A stretch of DNA of 7,264 nt, taken from NCBI GenBank assembly GCA_002373975.1, contig DFKZ01000115.1:1-7264 (forward strand), read 5' to 3'. Numbering within the stretch: the stretch's first letter is position 1; each line of letters starts with the position of its first letter. Position numbers and translations under genes: made by a program. This stretch comes from Lachnospiraceae bacterium UBA3632. GTDB taxonomy: Bacteria > Bacillota > Clostridia > Lachnospirales > Lachnospiraceae. Below are positions 6,115-7,264 of this stretch, one piece after another. The notes under the pieces were generated by a model that saw only the letters and a program-made list of their open reading frames with translations, ran no database searches and was not told the DNA's origin.

Positions 6115-6131
6115 TGTCGTTTTAAGCGACA
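6115..6131 (+). promoter_or_regulatory. Proximal 17-bp palindromic site (candidate XRE operator)
   Basis: TGTCGTTTTAAGCGACA is a dyad with 7 of 8 matching half-site pairs around a central T, followed one base later by the AGGAGG ribosome site. XRE regulators typically bind such short dyads, and the gene just downstream encodes an XRE domain. As RNA the same sequence could form a 5-bp TGTCG/CGACA stem beside the ribosome site, so an RNA-level role is the alternative. Confidence 0.55.
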
Positions 6132-6132
6132 C

Positions 6133-6138
6133 AGGAGG
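6133..6138 (+). promoter_or_regulatory. Ribosome binding site of xre-ugd
   Basis: A perfect AGGAGG lies 5 bases before the ATG at 6144. It fixes the start at the HTH domain and shows that the HTH and dehydrogenase parts are made as one polypeptide. Confidence 0.8.
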
Positions 6139-6143
6139 AAATC

Positions 6144-7264
6144 ATGAAGAAATTATCTATGCAGCTGCTCGCCGATACCGTAGTCTCCCGCCGTAAGGCT
6201 ATGAAGATCACGCAAACGCAGCTTTCCAAAATCACAGGAATCAATCGTGGACTCCTGTCCCGTCTTGAATCTCTAGATTATGTCCCGGCCATCGAACAGC
6301 TCCATGCATTGGGCGAAGCGTTAAACTTCGAGCCCACGGATATGTTTGTGGACACAGCGACAAGCACTCCAATTACTATAGAGCACTCCTACAAGATTGC
6401 TATTGCCGGAACTGGCTATGTTGGCCTCTCCCTCGCAGTTCTTCTATCGCAGCATAACCAGGTTTCTGCCGTCGATATCGTACCTGAGAAGGTGGAGAAA
6501 CTCAATAACTTCATCTCCCCGATCCAAGACGAATACATCGAGAAATATTTGGATGAGGCCAAGAAGGGCAAGCGTAGCCTTAATCTGACTGCCACCACAG
6601 ACGGTGCGGCTGCCTATGCTGATGCAGACTTCATTATTATCGCCGTCCCAACCAATTACGATCCTAAGCAGAATTTCTTTGACTGCTCCGCTGTGGAAAG
6701 CGTACTGGCGCTGATCAAGGAAAGTATCGCTGTACGAGAAATCAAACCAACAATCATCATTAAGTCCACAATCCCGGTTGGATACACTGTACATATCCGT
6801 GAGAAAATGGGTATGGACAATATTCTCTTCAGTCCGGAATTTCTTCGAGAGTCCAAAGCTCTCTACGACAATCTGTACCCTAGCCGAATTATCGTTGGAT
6901 GTGATGAGCAGACAGAAGATGCAGCCCGCACCTTCGCAGGTCTCCTCCAGCAAGGTGCCATCAAGCGTCCCATTGAAACACTGTTCATGGGCTATACCGA
7001 GGCGGAGGCCACAAAGCTGTTCGTGAACACCTATCTCGCACTCCGGGTCAGCTATTTTAACGAGCTGGACACCTATGCCGAGGTCAAAGGTCTTCAGACC
7101 GCTCCGATCATTAAAGGTGTATGCTTGGATCCTCGTGTCGGAGATTATTATAACAACCCTTCCTTTGGTTATGGTGGATACTGCCTGCCCAAGGATACCA
7201 AACAACTTCTGGCAAATTATCGGGATGTGCCAGAAAACTTGATTCAGGCCATCGTGGAAAGCAA
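6144..7264 (+). CDS. ugd: XRE-HTH / UDP-glucose 6-dehydrogenase fusion (3' end cut by window)
   Basis: One open frame gives 373 complete residues and runs off the window. Residues about 7-68 are an XRE/Cro-type helix-turn-helix domain (SRRKAMKITQTQLSKITGIN, then GLLSRLESLDYVPAIEQLHALGEAL). After a linker (about 69-82) comes UDP-glucose 6-dehydrogenase, which oxidises UDP-glucose to UDP-glucuronate with two NAD+. Visible marks are the Rossmann motif GTGYVG (89-94), Asp111 ending the second strand (SAVDI), AVPTNYD (167-173), KSTIPVGYT (207-215), FSPEFLRESKALYDN (229-243), KLFVNTYLALRVSYFNEL with substrate/catalytic-type Lys291 and Asn295, and GYGGYCLPKD with the catalytic Cys347. The order matches the compact streptococcal-type enzyme (about 390-400 residues), so perhaps 100 residues remain beyond the window. 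The start is fixed by AGGAGG at 6133-6138. UDP-glucuronate normally feeds capsule or exopolysaccharide synthesis. The HTH head with nearby palindromes suggests autoregulation, which is inference. The two domains share one frame with no internal ribosome site seen between them. Confidence 0.92.
   Translation, partial: MKKLSMQLLADTVVSRRKAMKITQTQLSKITGINRGLLSRLESLDYVPAIEQLHALGEALNFEPTDMFVDTATSTPITIEHSYKIAIAGTGYVGLSLAVLLSQHNQVSAVDIVPEKVEKLNNFISPIQDEYIEKYLDEAKKGKRSLNLTATTDGAAAYADADFIIIAVPTNYDPKQNFFDCSAVESVLALIKESIAVREIKPTIIIKSTIPVGYTVHIREKMGMDNILFSPEFLRESKALYDNLYPSRIIVGCDEQTEDAARTFAGLLQQGAIKRPIETLFMGYTEAEATKLFVNTYLALRVSYFNELDTYAEVKGLQTAPIIKGVCLDPRVGDYYNNPSFGYGGYCLPKDTKQLLANYRDVPENLIQAIVES

Larger units (their letters stand above)
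5859..6143. other. Regulatory intergenic region upstream of xre-ugd
   Basis: No convincing gene lies here on either strand; the short open frames have no recognisable content. The stretch holds a 15-bp direct repeat (5886-5900, 5918-5932), a small hairpin TGGAA-loop-TTCCA (5934-5950), two 17-bp palindromic sites (5964-5980, 6115-6131), a candidate promoter (6049-6077) and a ribosome site (6133-6138). Before the insertion it was probably continuous with 3213-3320, forming the divergent control region between the unknown operon and xre-ugd. Confidence 0.6.

Noticed and set aside
6444..7205. Long minus-strand open frame (253 codons) opposite ugd
   Set aside because: It is the antisense shadow of the ugd coding sequence. 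The plus strand carries the full Rossmann and catalytic motifs and a perfect ribosome site, and the minus frame has no recognisable content.
1..7264. CRISPR array, tRNA or rRNA genes
   Set aside because: No regularly spaced repeat series, no cloverleaf-like segment and no rRNA-like conserved stretch was seen on either strand.

Overview
The window looks like an accessory, polysaccharide-linked region of a Clostridia genome, most probably Lachnospiraceae or a close relative. The reasons are the moderate GC content, strong AGGAGG-type ribosome sites, a relaxase tail of the kind carried by Firmicutes integrative elements, and a clostridial-type HTH protein. Species cannot be fixed from the sequence. 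The left half is a patchwork of gene remnants and mobile DNA. The right end is an intact sugar-nucleotide gene that runs off the window.

Left to right: (1) 4-132, minus strand, is a short piece of a CDP-glucose 4,6-dehydratase-like gene, recognisable by one conserved motif. (2) 131-883, plus strand, is the 3' part of a conjugative/mobilisation relaxase, with no start and an in-frame TGA at 584-586. (3) 878-3212, minus strand, is a two-gene operon of unknown function: a 516-residue protein with one C-terminal membrane segment, followed 10 bases later by a 257-residue helix-turn-helix protein. (4) 3321-5858 is an insertion sequence bounded by 30-bp imperfect inverted repeats (25/30 identical). 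It holds three tightly overlapped minus-strand genes: an IS4-superfamily, IS1634-like transposase with a complete D-D-E set, a 72-residue charged helical protein, and a pRiA4b ORF-3 (IS1096 TnpR-like) passenger protein. (5) 5859-6143 is a 285-bp regulatory region with two near-identical 17-bp imperfect palindromes, a 15-bp direct repeat and a candidate promoter. (6) 6144 to the window end is a plus-strand gene fusing an XRE-type helix-turn-helix domain to UDP-glucose 6-dehydrogenase.

How the parts may relate: without the insertion sequence, the unknown two-gene operon and the xre-ugd gene would be divergent neighbours across one intergenic region of about 390 bp. The HTH head of the dehydrogenase is the obvious candidate to bind the paired 17-bp sites, which would make this a self-regulating first enzyme of a UDP-glucuronate-dependent polysaccharide pathway. 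Separately, the insertion sequence repeats the core of its own terminal repeat across the transposase ribosome site, which suggests transposase autoregulation. The strongest candidates for something undescribed are the regulator-enzyme fusion with its twin sites and the uncharacterised two-gene membrane/HTH operon.
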